DNA of 35,101 nucleotides. It comes from a virus. The notes under the pieces are model-generated. The model had not been told where the DNA came from and did not search any database. It saw only the letters and a program-made list of their open reading frames with translations. This document shows positions 14,146 through 23,905 of the stretch, piece after piece (position 1 is the stretch's first letter; each line of letters opens with the position of its first letter). Position numbers and translations under genes: made by a program. The DNA is taken from positions 1 to 35,101 of the IMG/VR virus record IMGVR_UViG_3300018426_000075; one strand, given 5' to 3'.

Positions 14146-17100
14146 ATGGGTCAGTTTATTCGCATCGTCAAAGCCGACGATGATACGCGTCGTGAGCGTA
14201 GAATGAGTCAAACTGAAAAGGGTTTCAAATCGCTTGCACCCTACATGGAAGCGGCAGTTGCCGAATACGAAGCAAACGCGGAAGACCAAGACGCGATTGT
14301 TCAACTCTATGAGGACATCATCAACGCGAACAACATCATTCTTGGGCGCGGACTTGGAATGAGCATGGAAGAAATGGAGGCCGAAGGTGAAGACGGAACA
14401 CCCGCTTTGCTGGCTGAACCTTTCATCAACGCGCCTGTTATGATGCATTTGAAACGGTTGTCGGCCCAATTTCCGGAACTGAAAGAGGTTCGTGAGGAAG
14501 ACGAAAAAGTCGGTGAGCCACTTGATGACATTATGAAAAGAGGGGGAGGGATTCGCGCTGATATTTCTTCATTTATCGCAGACCCAATAAACAGCGGTGA
14601 AAATTACAAGCAACATGAAATCAAAGGTATCCAAAACTTGTTGTCCAAATACGACCACCCGTTGGGTGTAACGCTCAGTTTGGCCGTTCCCAAGAGCGAC
14701 CGTATTGCTCCCAACTACACACCGCGACCACCACGAAAGCGAATGATACAAACGCGTGGGCCACTTACCGACAAAGGCTTTGAAGAAGCCATAAACAGAT
14801 TGCGCGACGAACAACAACGCGCTTTAGAAGAAGTTAACCCCACAGATGAGGAAGGTAAGAGATTCCTTCTTGATGAAAAAATGAAAGAGGTGTATGAAAA
14901 ACTCGTTCGTGATGGTTTGGCTCAAGGGTTGAGTGAAAAGCAAGCAATCACTCGCGCAAAAAGCATGCAAACACAGATGCAAAGTGACCAATCCGCTCGC
15001 GATTACGAACGCTATTTCCGAAACCTTGAGATGGACCAACAAGGGAAAAAAGACCCGGTGTTTAACGAACGACGCTCATCAGTTCAAATAGCAAGACCTT
15101 CAACCCAATCAACTCAAGAAATCCTTTCACAAGTCGCGCGTTTGCGTTTACAAGGTCTTGACGAAAAGGCCGCGTTTAGGTCAATACAGGATAAGTTCAA
15201 TCAATACATGGTTTCGCTGACCGGTGAAGACGGGTTTGGAGCGAAAACGACACGACGCGGTGGAATTGTGAGCGAAAGCGTTGGGTCACGCCCCGACGCT
15301 CTAACGCCTTCATTGGTTGAGGCTGGTCGTAAGTTGGGTATAGGGATGGGTCTTCCGAACATGCCCGACTTGTTGTTGAGTCCTTTCATTGCAAACTACA
15401 ACGATGAAAAGAAGAAGACGAAAAGCCCTTTCAGTATGGAATTGCGCGAAGAGTTGGCAAATACTTTGAATATGGAAGATGTCTTACACCCCGCCCTTCT
15501 CGCTTCAATGAAGGATGAAGGTTTTCTCAGCACACTAAGAGGTGACAAAACCAGCGAAGAGGCAAGCGCGATTAGCGGAAGTCGTGAAGAAGTTGAAGCG
15601 CGCGCTCGTGAGGGTGCGATGAGTGGTGCGCAAACCGAATCTCAATTGGTTGACCCCGAAGAAGAATTGAAGTATGTGCGAAGTCAAAAAGGAAATTGGA
15701 GTTCCTTCCACAGACTCACACCTTCACAAAAAATGCGCGACCTTGAACGGCAACTCAAAGAAGGCGTCATTGATGATTACGAATACAAAATGCAATTGAT
15801 GGCGATGCAAGTCGGTGATGGGCGATACCAACTTGATAGCGAGAAAGCGTTGGGTGGTTTGACGGGTGATGACTTTGAAGTTGGTCACGCGTTTCACGGT
15901 TTGAATGAAGATGAAATCATGGCGCGCGTTGATGGTTTTACGCAAAACCTCATCGGTATGGGTCGTGTTATGCGCGAACTTCGTTATGAAGCCCACAAAT
16001 ACGCGGGTGGGGAGGATGCGAGCGCAGAAGATAAAGCCGAAATAGATGACAAAATCAAAGGTATGGATTTGAGCGCAGAAGACATCATCGCGTTTGGGAA
16101 CATTCAAAATGCTACGCGTGACCAAACGATGAAATATCAAGAATTGAACTCGTTGATGAACGGTCATTTGGAAAACACCATGTCGCGAATCAATGCACGC
16201 ATTGGTATGCACATGAAACAAATGGAAAAAACAGGTTTGAGCGATATTGAATTGGTTAACGCGGCCATGCGATACGCCGAGGGCAACATGGGACTGCAAG
16301 GTTACGCGAATGCGTTTGTAAGTTTGCTCACAGGAAAACAAAAAGACGGCACATTGGATTCTTACAACATTTCTCGCTTGTTGAAGTATTTGCGTCAAGA
16401 CGGTCTTCGCCACGCGCTGGATGAAGAACACCACCAAAAAAGCGGAGAACAAATTGACAAGTTTCAACGGAACCATCATGCGCGAAAGGCAATTGGAGAA
16501 ATGGAGGGAGGTGACATTTCAAATCCTCCGGAAGAATACGCCGATGACATTTTGAATAACAAAGAACAATGTCTTTCGTGTCACGAAGACCGTTTCGGAA
16601 ACCGAACGAAAGAAGAGTCGTATTTGCGCGGTTTAACAATTGAAGGTCATCGCGGACCAACTCAAATCCAATCACCTTATGCACAAAAAACTGTCATTCT
16701 TCCGAACTTGAAGAGCAACAAGGATGGGTTTATTCCGTTGACGAGTGAAGCAGGTAGGACATCACTCACGAACATTTTGCATCACATTTACCCGGACGAG
16801 CCACGATACCATCCTAAAACCATCGCGGAACAACAGGCTCGTGCTGACGCAGGGAAATACCTCGGCCAATGGAGGAAGGATAAACAGAACGATTTTAGGC
16901 GAAAAATCAAGGAGGCTGTCATTACCGGTCACCCACGCGCGGCTAACATTTTCAAAAAGTTCGGACTTTACAAAACCATTCAGCATGCGACGGGAACGGG
17001 TCCCGCTGGTATGAGCAACAAAGAGTTGAGTGCAATTTCATTCTTGTTGAACAACAACGATGCGCTTGATAAATACCACGAAGTTCACCGAAAAAAGACG

Positions 17101-20100
17101 CTGATGGCTACACGCGTCAACGCTATTGAAGACGCGATGGATTTCATGCAAGACCTTGTAGACGGTGTTTACGGGAAAAAAATAAAACCGGGTGCTTTGC
17201 TTAAAGAGGACACTCGTCGCGCTATTCTCGCTGATGTTTTCAGTCAACCCATGAACGACCTTGAAACATACAAACGACGCATAGAGAGTCGTAAAAAAGA
17301 ACTCGCTACCACTCAAAAAGCCGCCGATTCTTACAAGCAACAAAAAGCAGAAATTGACGAATTGTTGTTCCACACCACTCCGCGTAAAGAAACGGATGAG
17401 GACGGTGTTGAACGCGAAGTTCGCGGGAAGTATCAGTCACCCGGTCAAATTGCAGAAATCAACAGACGCGCAGACGAACTTCAAGAAAAATACGGTATGT
17501 TGATGATGAAGCGTAGGCGTCAAAAACAGGAATTGAAGCGGTATGAAAAGAAAATGAACATTCTTAAAGACGCAAACTCGGATGTGTTTGAACGACTCAA
17601 CGGATTCATGTTGGGTGCGTTTATTCGCGGCGGAGGTCAAATGGCGAAAATGCTGAAAGAAGGGGATTTGTCAATTGATAAAGTGGGTAACATCATTGAA
17701 CAAATCCATGAATCAATGTATGAGAAGGATGATTTTGATAGGGTGTATGCAACTGATATTGGTCGCGACAAAAAGAACAAGAAAAAGGTTGTTTTGACGG
17801 ACAGGAACGACTACACACACTCGTTGGATAGGGTCAAAGAAGGGCGAATGGGTAAAATGGGTGGAACAGGTGTCTTGTATAACACCAACAACAAAGCGTT
17901 GCCGCGCGTCAACAACATCAATCAATTGATGGCTCATCGTCTGTCAATGGGTTTTCCGCTCTCCGAAGAAGAGATTCAAAATGCGAAAAACATGATGACG
18001 GACGCTGAAATGATTGAGGTTGCTGAAAGCAATAGCGAGTTTGAAGAGTTCGCGAATAAGATGTTGACTAAAGAAGAGTTGGCTGAACTTAACACAGGTT
18101 CAATGTCACATGACCATCACGATGACGAACCGGATGATTTAGGGTTGTTGAGTGAAGCAGAAGCGGCTCGCCGAGAACAAAACTCGCATTTTACGCGAGG
18201 AAGTGAAGAGGCTATCGCAAATGGTGATATTAACGCGCACTCATTGATGCACAATTGGCGTGAAAAAGCACCCACTTTGTGTGGGACTTGTCATGGACAC
18301 TCATGGCTTACGCGAGATGAAGCCATCACTTACCTGCGTCACCGAATCCCCGAACTGCGCGATGAAAGCGCACATGGTGCAAAAATGCGAAAATACATCC
18401 AAAAACACCTTCGTCCTCGTGGAACCGAATCATACGCTCATCACGAAATGGCTGACGAGATGGACGACGACGAGCATGAACAACTCGCTTGTCCGGCGTG
18501 TGAACATCAAGCCGGACATGTGCGCGGAGGTAAATTGAGTAACGGTATTTGCGCTGATTGTTTCGGTAGCGGTCAGCGCGACCCCAACAATGATGAACAT
18601 ATCCACGAAGGACACACTCATGCTGAAACGGGCGAGATGATGCCGGGGAAAAATCATCACTATACTCACAACGGCGCGACCGCGCAAAAGTTTGACTTAT
18701 TGAATCAACTTTTGTTACAGGGAGTTGAAATGCGTCAGTCGGGCCAAATACCGGACTTCTTGCGAGAGCATGTGACAGCACAACAACCTTTGTGGGACAT
18801 TTACGGTGATTATGTCGGCACAGGCAAATACCAAACGCTTGAACAAAAACGCGAAGCGCAGAAGAAAAAACAATTGGAACCGATGGGGTCTTTTGATGAA
18901 GAGGAAACGCCAACAAAACAAGTTCCCCGCATTACCTACCCACAAAACAAAACACCCGCGGAACAAACACCCACCATTGACTTTGGCGAACCCACCATTG
19001 ACTTTGGCGACGCGCCTTCAGTAGACACAAGTGCTGGAATGCAACTTCGGGGAGTTCACGAAACTGCGAAGAAAAATCACGAAAAAATGATGTTGGATAA
19101 ACACATCAACCGTATGGCACAAATAGCATTGAAATATCAACCGGAAATGGCTGGTCATATCAATTATTTGGTCGCTTCTATTCAGCAAGACCCAGCGTAT
19201 ATGCTTGGAGAAGTTCATGGAAACGATGAACACCCGTTGCTTGAAAAAATACACAAGTTGCAAGAAATCGCGGAGGCGCACCTTGTTCACGATTTAAGTG
19301 ACCTTGACGCGCAGTATCCGGAAAACCATCCAAAGGCAGGTCAGTTCATGTTGAGCATGAAGGAGCGTAACAAATTGTTAGCGGATAGTCGTCGCTTGCC
19401 TATCAACGATGACGGCGAATTGTCACTAACGCTGGCCGACATTTATGGAGGGAATGCGCCAATCACTTTTGGAAACTACGAACCTCTTATTCCGATGCAT
19501 GGATATTTGTTGAGTGGAAAAGAGATACGCGAAGGTTTGTTTGAACCCGGCGCGACGCATCCTCCTTCACCTGTTACCGATAAAGACATTGGGAGTTTTT
19601 TCAAAGGAAACAAAAAAGTGCAAAAAATCCTCAAGCGTCGTGAAAATTACATGAAGTTCAAAACAGGCAAAATAGGCAAACTTGTTGACGCGATAAACAG
19701 CGTTGAAAAACCAATGGTGGCTCGTAAAACAACCAACTTAAGGAGCGACACGCTTGATGCGCTGTTGAAAGAGTTTGGTGAAAATCCGATAACAAACGAA
19801 ATGGCGAGTGCCGCTCCAACATACAGCGATGAAGCATTGAAGGCTTTCAAAGAAAAAGGCGCGGTTGATGTAAACACGCTTTTGACATACCCGAATCAAC
19901 ACAACCAAAGGCGCGCGTTGAACAGTCTTTACACTCAAAACTTGAATCAAGCAATCCGCGAATTGTGGCAAAAGTTCGCCATCAAAAAGGCTCTTCAAAC
20001 TTTCATGACTCGCGTCAACAACCCGCTGGATTACCCAACTATACCTCAAAACATCGGTCAAAACAACTTCTCACAAATGATTGGTGAAAACGCTTCTTTG

Positions 20101-20823
20101 TATTCGTTGTTGCACGATGAAGCCGCGAAATTGTTGGGGTATGATGATTTTGACCATTTTGAAAAGAAGTTCGGTGTTTCTCAAGACGCGCAAATACAGA
20201 ACGCTGATGGTGAGGTCATTAACACGATAAGCGCAAAGCAATTCAAAGCCGAAGTGATGGACAACGCGAATCATGAAGACCTGCAAGCGTTACCGTTGGG
20301 AGTTGTTGACTATTCCAATCCGGAAAAACCCAAGTTTGTAGCACAAGAAGCGCAGAAGTTGATTGGTGAAGGACGAAACGCGTCTTACACTCCGGAGGAA
20401 GAGAAACAATACGAAAATGCAAAACAAATTGTGAGATACGACCAATGTCCGAATTGGTGGCATCGCAACGCGATTGACGAAATTATGGCCGGAGAGAAAA
20501 ACAAAGCCGGTGGGTTCCAAGACTACAACGAATTGAAAACAGCCTTTGAACAAGGTCAGTTGACGCCGGAAATGCAAAAAAGGATTGAGGATTCTTTCGC
20601 GCTGGCGCATTCTTCGCATCCGATGATTCAATTGCAAAATCACAATGACATGCGTGGTTATGCGTATGCAAATGATGCTCTCAATACAATGGATAGCATG
20701 AAGCCCCTTTGGTCGGAACAAGGTCTTGGGTTATCGCCCCAAATCCTACCACTACCACCACCCTTTGCACCAAATCAACAACCCGCCGCGACAGGTCAAC
20801 CGGAAGTTGACTTTTCTCAATAA
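14146..20823 (+). CDS. Giant 2225-aa late protein of unknown function
   Basis: The product is 2225 aa from ATG 14146; ATG 14203 (MSQTEKGFKSL) is an alternative and neither has a clear ribosome site. The protein is mostly charged and helical, with no membrane segment and no catalytic motif that I recognise. A CxxCH site lies at 809-813, CGTCH at 1379-1383, and a DnaJ-like pair CPAC/CADC at 1449-1472. A linker at 1608-1622 holds two tandem IDFG motifs, and the last seven residues are PEVDFSQ, a third copy. It opens the late block. Its size would fit a virion-internal or injected protein, or a tail tape-measure-like protein, but the lack of hydrophobic segments argues against a classic tape measure. 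Function unassigned. Confidence 0.8.
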   Translation: MGQFIRIVKADDDTRRERRMSQTEKGFKSLAPYMEAAVAEYEANAEDQDAIVQLYEDIINANNIILGRGLGMSMEEMEAEGEDGTPALLAEPFINAPVMMHLKRLSAQFPELKEVREEDEKVGEPLDDIMKRGGGIRADISSFIADPINSGENYKQHEIKGIQNLLSKYDHPLGVTLSLAVPKSDRIAPNYTPRPPRKRMIQTRGPLTDKGFEEAINRLRDEQQRALEEVNPTDEEGKRFLLDEKMKEVYEKLVRDGLAQGLSEKQAITRAKSMQTQMQSDQSARDYERYFRNLEMDQQGKKDPVFNERRSSVQIARPSTQSTQEILSQVARLRLQGLDEKAAFRSIQDKFNQYMVSLTGEDGFGAKTTRRGGIVSESVGSRPDALTPSLVEAGRKLGIGMGLPNMPDLLLSPFIANYNDEKKKTKSPFSMELREELANTLNMEDVLHPALLASMKDEGFLSTLRGDKTSEEASAISGSREEVEARAREGAMSGAQTESQLVDPEEELKYVRSQKGNWSSFHRLTPSQKMRDLERQLKEGVIDDYEYKMQLMAMQVGDGRYQLDSEKALGGLTGDDFEVGHAFHGLNEDEIMARVDGFTQNLIGMGRVMRELRYEAHKYAGGEDASAEDKAEIDDKIKGMDLSAEDIIAFGNIQNATRDQTMKYQELNSLMNGHLENTMSRINARIGMHMKQMEKTGLSDIELVNAAMRYAEGNMGLQGYANAFVSLLTGKQKDGTLDSYNISRLLKYLRQDGLRHALDEEHHQKSGEQIDKFQRNHHARKAIGEMEGGDISNPPEEYADDILNNKEQCLSCHEDRFGNRTKEESYLRGLTIEGHRGPTQIQSPYAQKTVILPNLKSNKDGFIPLTSEAGRTSLTNILHHIYPDEPRYHPKTIAEQQARADAGKYLGQWRKDKQNDFRRKIKEAVITGHPRAANIFKKFGLYKTIQHATGTGPAGMSNKELSAISFLLNNNDALDKYHEVHRKKTLMATRVNAIEDAMDFMQDLVDGVYGKKIKPGALLKEDTRRAILADVFSQPMNDLETYKRRIESRKKELATTQKAADSYKQQKAEIDELLFHTTPRKETDEDGVEREVRGKYQSPGQIAEINRRADELQEKYGMLMMKRRRQKQELKRYEKKMNILKDANSDVFERLNGFMLGAFIRGGGQMAKMLKEGDLSIDKVGNIIEQIHESMYEKDDFDRVYATDIGRDKKNKKKVVLTDRNDYTHSLDRVKEGRMGKMGGTGVLYNTNNKALPRVNNINQLMAHRLSMGFPLSEEEIQNAKNMMTDAEMIEVAESNSEFEEFANKMLTKEELAELNTGSMSHDHHDDEPDDLGLLSEAEAARREQNSHFTRGSEEAIANGDINAHSLMHNWREKAPTLCGTCHGHSWLTRDEAITYLRHRIPELRDESAHGAKMRKYIQKHLRPRGTESYAHHEMADEMDDDEHEQLACPACEHQAGHVRGGKLSNGICADCFGSGQRDPNNDEHIHEGHTHAETGEMMPGKNHHYTHNGATAQKFDLLNQLLLQGVEMRQSGQIPDFLREHVTAQQPLWDIYGDYVGTGKYQTLEQKREAQKKKQLEPMGSFDEEETPTKQVPRITYPQNKTPAEQTPTIDFGEPTIDFGDAPSVDTSAGMQLRGVHETAKKNHEKMMLDKHINRMAQIALKYQPEMAGHINYLVASIQQDPAYMLGEVHGNDEHPLLEKIHKLQEIAEAHLVHDLSDLDAQYPENHPKAGQFMLSMKERNKLLADSRRLPINDDGELSLTLADIYGGNAPITFGNYEPLIPMHGYLLSGKEIREGLFEPGATHPPSPVTDKDIGSFFKGNKKVQKILKRRENYMKFKTGKIGKLVDAINSVEKPMVARKTTNLRSDTLDALLKEFGENPITNEMASAAPTYSDEALKAFKEKGAVDVNTLLTYPNQHNQRRALNSLYTQNLNQAIRELWQKFAIKKALQTFMTRVNNPLDYPTIPQNIGQNNFSQMIGENASLYSLLHDEAAKLLGYDDFDHFEKKFGVSQDAQIQNADGEVINTISAKQFKAEVMDNANHEDLQALPLGVVDYSNPEKPKFVAQEAQKLIGEGRNASYTPEEEKQYENAKQIVRYDQCPNWWHRNAIDEIMAGEKNKAGGFQDYNELKTAFEQGQLTPEMQKRIEDSFALAHSSHPMIQLQNHNDMRGYAYANDALNTMDSMKPLWSEQGLGLSPQILPLPPPFAPNQQPAATGQPEVDFSQ
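18969..19010. repeat. Tandem 21-bp repeat encoding IDFG motifs
   Basis: Two identical 21-base units (18969-18989 and 18990-19010) are head to tail inside the 2225-aa gene and encode PTIDFGE/PTIDFGD. Their identity implies recent duplication. Confidence 0.85.
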
Positions 20824-20879
20824 TATAGTTTGATTCTTATAACAATAATACTGTTTATTGTTATAATAAGAATACTATA
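20824..20879. terminator. Long AT-rich hairpin after the giant gene
   Basis: Directly after the stop, TATAGT, ATTCTTAT and AACAATAA pair with TTATTGTT, ATAAGAAT and ACTATA. This makes 22 base pairs in three blocks with two 3-base bulges and a TACTGT loop. It is purely A/T-rich apart from four G-C pairs, so it is not a classical intrinsic terminator. It may end the giant message, or serve as a promoter/operator for the next operon. It contains the same TTCTTATAA string as the 12098 palindrome. Confidence 0.5.
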
Positions 20880-20950
20880 ATAATGAGAAAAAGGTGAATC
20901 AACACGCTTATGTAGCGCACGCATTGTCGCGTAGCAAGGAGGATTCTGTT

Positions 20951-21472
20951 ATGCAACCGCAAACCCCCCAAAACAAAGACGAATTACGCGTGCTTGGACT
21001 GATTTCATTTGTGAGCATCCTTGTTGGGTGCGCTATCGCAGTTTTTGACGCGAGACTGTGGCTTTACGACGACACGACCTACACGAACGCCATCACCTAC
21101 ACGATGGGCGCGTTTACTTTGCAGGGTATGGCGTATTTCATTTACAAAATGCTGGCACAAGACGGCATGGACCAACGCGCGGTCATCTCAAACATGCAAC
21201 GAAACATGACGCGCACCATGCAAGCGCAACAAATGCGCTTTGCACAGAAGCAAATGGACATGGAAATCAAAAAACAAGAGGTTGCCTTCGCAAAACAACT
21301 TGAAGCGTTGGAAGAAGACCCCGAAGTTCAGCAATACCTCAACTTGATGAACGGTGATGCGGAAGCGGATGCGCCGCAACACAAGGCTCAAACCAAAAAA
21401 TCACTCAATTTGGGTGGTGGTGATACGCGCAAAAGAAACCCCGACGGCACATACGCGAAGAAGGAGAAGTGA
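20951..21472 (+). CDS. Two-pass membrane protein with coiled coil
   Basis: The 173-aa product starts at ATG 20951, seven bases after AGGAGGA; an upstream in-frame GTG lacks such a site. Two hydrophobic segments (about 14-36 and 48-66) are followed by a long Gln/Met/Lys-rich helix (70-120, coiled-coil-like) and an acidic, then basic, tail ending in TYAKKEK. It is the first of three adjacent genes that together encode membrane proteins and a membrane-anchored GTPase. It could be a scaffold on the host membrane or in a virion membrane; it is not a recognised holin family. Confidence 0.7.
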   Translation: MQPQTPQNKDELRVLGLISFVSILVGCAIAVFDARLWLYDDTTYTNAITYTMGAFTLQGMAYFIYKMLAQDGMDQRAVISNMQRNMTRTMQAQQMRFAQKQMDMEIKKQEVAFAKQLEALEEDPEVQQYLNLMNGDAEADAPQHKAQTKKSLNLGGGDTRKRNPDGTYAKKEK

Positions 21473-21714
21473 TGGCGTTGGGTTGGCTCTTCAAAACACC
21501 GGGTGATGATGCGACGGAGGCTACATTACGCGCTTTGCACACGCAAAACACGCTGGACAACTACTACGAGCGTGGAAGAGCGTTAATGTTGTGCATCATC
21601 GTTGGCATCGCGAGTGGTTTAGGTGTCTCGTGGTTTGAAACAACCGGCGATGTGAGCATTTGGGAGAACACCGTAGAGTGGTTTTACAACAAACTTCGTG
21701 ATTGGGTGGGTTGA
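21472..21714 (+). CDS. Small single-pass membrane protein
   Basis: The 80-aa product starts at ATG 21472, overlapping the previous stop (TGATG). Residues about 37-55 (ALMLCIIVGIASGLGVSWF) form one membrane segment. The N-terminal side is hydrophilic and helical; the C-terminal side is short with several Trp. It is translationally coupled to the GTPase gene that follows (TGATG again), so the two products may work together at the membrane. Size and topology would also suit a holin or a pilot protein. Confidence 0.7.
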   Translation: MALGWLFKTPGDDATEATLRALHTQNTLDNYYERGRALMLCIIVGIASGLGVSWFETTGDVSIWENTVEWFYNKLRDWVG

Positions 21715-22436
21715 TGGTTGCAACATTCGCTGGTAGCGCGTTGATGGGCGCGGTTGTTTACGGTCGCGAACTATACAACTTCCTCAAACCGCGCAGAATT
21801 GGTGTTTACGGACCGACGCAGGTTGGAAAAACGACGCTTGACCTGTTTATGCGCACTCCGGGCGAAATGGACGACATTGAAGAGCGAACAATGCACCCAA
21901 AAAGACTTCTTGGGGGCGGATATGTGCTTCCGAAGGCCACGCGAAAACGCATTCGCTGGCAGGGAGAAAAAAGAGTCGTTCATTCATCCGATGTTGGCGG
22001 TCAACAACGCTTTTGGAACCTTTGGATTGATGATATGGTTGACCGTCAAGTGGAAATTGTTGTTTTCATGACTGATACGCGTGTCATTCACGGTAACGGC
22101 GCACAAGTGATTGACGCAGTTGGTGGTTTTGAATACCTTGTAGACGCGCTGATTGAAAAAAGGTGGAATTATCGCTCGTTGAAGACTCGTTTGAAGGGAA
22201 AACGCTACGCTCCGAAGCAGATTTGGCTTGTTGCGAACAAAGCAGACGAGTGGTGGGACGATAATGCGAACATTTTATGGCAATCCGGGCGTTTGCGAGA
22301 GCATAAAGTGTTCAACTCACACCGTCCAGCCATGCGAAGACTCCAAAAAGCAGGTATTCCGTGTCGCGTAAGCATGATGGCGACGAAAATCGGCTGGAAT
22401 GTTGAAAAAACGATGATTGAAATGCTAAGTTGGTGA
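21714..22436 (+). CDS. Membrane-anchored small GTPase, Arf/SR-beta-like
   Basis: The 240-aa product starts at ATG 21714, overlapping the previous stop. Residues 2-17 (VATFAGSALMGAVVYG) form an N-terminal membrane anchor. The GTPase signatures are all present: G1 GPTQVGKT (33-40), G3 DVGGQ (93-97), G4 NKAD (175-178) and a G5-like SMMATK (220-225). The DVGGQ form with a following aromatic/hydrophobic run is typical of the Arf, SR-beta and G-alpha branch. An N-terminal anchor plus GTPase domain recalls the SR-beta layout. The switch I Thr is not certain. It probably hydrolyses GTP at a membrane during assembly, entry or egress; the role is inferred. Such a gene in a tailed-virus late operon is unusual. 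Confidence 0.8.
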   Translation: MVATFAGSALMGAVVYGRELYNFLKPRRIGVYGPTQVGKTTLDLFMRTPGEMDDIEERTMHPKRLLGGGYVLPKATRKRIRWQGEKRVVHSSDVGGQQRFWNLWIDDMVDRQVEIVVFMTDTRVIHGNGAQVIDAVGGFEYLVDALIEKRWNYRSLKTRLKGKRYAPKQIWLVANKADEWWDDNANILWQSGRLREHKVFNSHRPAMRRLQKAGIPCRVSMMATKIGWNVEKTMIEMLSW

Positions 22437-22440
22437 TGAA

Positions 22441-23322
22441 ATGCTTGGAAATACACCCCAAAACGACCTATTGCGGCTTGCCGCACAGACCCAAATGAGC
22501 CTCGCGCAGATGCAACAACAGGCTCAAGCACAGGCCGCAATGACCAACGCGAGCGACCACATTGAGGTTCCGCAGGTCAATTTCTTCCCTTCACAGCACT
22601 CAAACCCCAAAAAAGCGCGTAGAAAGGACATCAAACAGGCATATTCGCTCCTTTCTCCGACAAAACGCTCTATTTTCTCCCCAAAACGCGCTTGGGGCGG
22701 AAAATACCGCTACAACACCAACACAATGCGTTGTTGCGTGGACGGATGCGATGTTGAATACCTTCTGCGCATGGCTGGCAACATCTACGAGCAAATTATT
22801 GATGAAGAAACCGGTAAATCGCTGTGGGACATTTACTTCAAAAACCCGGTCACAGGCGAGATTGAAGCCTTCGTAGCGCGAGAAAAGGTCACAAGCGGTC
22901 GTAGAATGCGCGCAACTTACTGCCCGGAACACCTTCACCTGTATCATTTGCTTACAAAATGGGAAAAAGAGGACGAAGCGGAGGAAGAAGCGAGTGGTGG
23001 AACCCTCAAAGCCAAGTTGAAAAAGGGTGTTTCAGTCGTTGCTGTGCCTGTCAACAGCATCAAAAAGAAGGATAATACGCCGCCAATCCTTGCAAAATAC
23101 GAACAATTTTTCGCGATGTTGAAGCAAGACAACATCCCCATCACGCATTTCACCAATTCCGCGACGGGAATGAACGATTTGGTGATGATTGTGTTTGATA
23201 TGCGTCAATTCCAAGCGGGGAACAACACAAAACTGCTTCATGACGCACTCGCGATGCATCAAATGCAACAGCAAAGCGCACCTCTCCCTCTACCGCAACA
23301 ACAAAATGAGGGTGGCGCGTGA
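22441..23322 (+). CDS. Hypothetical late protein with Cys/His site
   Basis: The 293-aa product has a Gln/Met-rich N-terminal 35 residues and a basic region (PKKARRKDIKQ). A likely zinc site is formed by CCVDGC (about 98-103) with CPEHLHLYH (about 161-169). The C-terminal half contains an alpha/beta segment (ILAKYEQFFAMLKQDNIPITHF, then DLVMIVFDMRQF) and a Gln/Pro-rich tail. It lies 4 bases after the GTPase gene, probably in one operon. The low-complexity ends suggest a virion protein. No family is recognised. Confidence 0.65.
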   Translation: MLGNTPQNDLLRLAAQTQMSLAQMQQQAQAQAAMTNASDHIEVPQVNFFPSQHSNPKKARRKDIKQAYSLLSPTKRSIFSPKRAWGGKYRYNTNTMRCCVDGCDVEYLLRMAGNIYEQIIDEETGKSLWDIYFKNPVTGEIEAFVAREKVTSGRRMRATYCPEHLHLYHLLTKWEKEDEAEEEASGGTLKAKLKKGVSVVAVPVNSIKKKDNTPPILAKYEQFFAMLKQDNIPITHFTNSATGMNDLVMIVFDMRQFQAGNNTKLLHDALAMHQMQQQSAPLPLPQQQNEGGA

Positions 23323-23331
23323 GGTGGTATC

Positions 23332-23904
23332 ATGGCATGGTGGTCAAACAATCAACAACCTGCGCAAAACAGCGGCGCGCTGAACCTCGGATTGCCGAAC
23401 GGACAACAACAAGTGCCTCAAATGGGGACCATGAGCGCGGCTGGTGGCTACAATCCCTACGCACCCCCGCCCCCACCGAGCGAAATGGACATCCTGTCCA
23501 TGATGATAACCGCTAATCCGCTCATTGACAAGTGGCTTTCCGATAACAACGGTGCGAACTTGAACATGCTTATCGGACTCATCAGCAATGTGGTCGCGGT
23601 TTCGTTGCATCAAATGCTCGCGAACGCTAAAATCAAGGAGGGAGACGACGGTTTTACCTTTGATTTTAGCGGCGTGCAGGGTTTACCGACGAGTGATAGC
23701 GTCACCATGACGCAAACTCAAATCCTCAACGCGGCTTCCAACAATGTTCAACAAATGAATATGCAATTCCAGCAGATGGTCGCCATCGCAAACCAAAGCA
23801 CCATGCAAGGTATGCTGGATAGCGCGCTCGCAGACCCCGGCATGGTTCAAAGCGTCGCGCAAGGCGGTGGGACTTTCATCCGTTCTATGCTTGGAGGGCG
23901 ATGA
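23332..23904 (+). CDS. Hypothetical late protein, Pro/Gln-rich N-terminus
   Basis: The 190-aa product has a first 50 residues of low complexity (Asn, Gln, Gly, then six Pro), typical of a flexible virion or linker segment. Residues 55-100 form a hydrophobic helix region (NLNMLIGLISNVVAVSLHQML), too polar overall for a clear membrane span. A 'GFTFDFSGVQG' loop and a Gln/Met-rich C-terminal helix follow. It lies between two other late genes with short gaps or a 3-base spacing. Function unknown. Confidence 0.65.
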   Translation: MAWWSNNQQPAQNSGALNLGLPNGQQQVPQMGTMSAAGGYNPYAPPPPPSEMDILSMMITANPLIDKWLSDNNGANLNMLIGLISNVVAVSLHQMLANAKIKEGDDGFTFDFSGVQGLPTSDSVTMTQTQILNAASNNVQQMNMQFQQMVAIANQSTMQGMLDSALADPGMVQSVAQGGGTFIRSMLGGR

Positions 23905-23905
23905 T

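Noticed and set aside
15724-16479. Leftward open frame of 251 codons inside the giant gene
   Set aside because: It is Phe/His/Cys-rich antisense translation of the helical giant protein, with no start signal.
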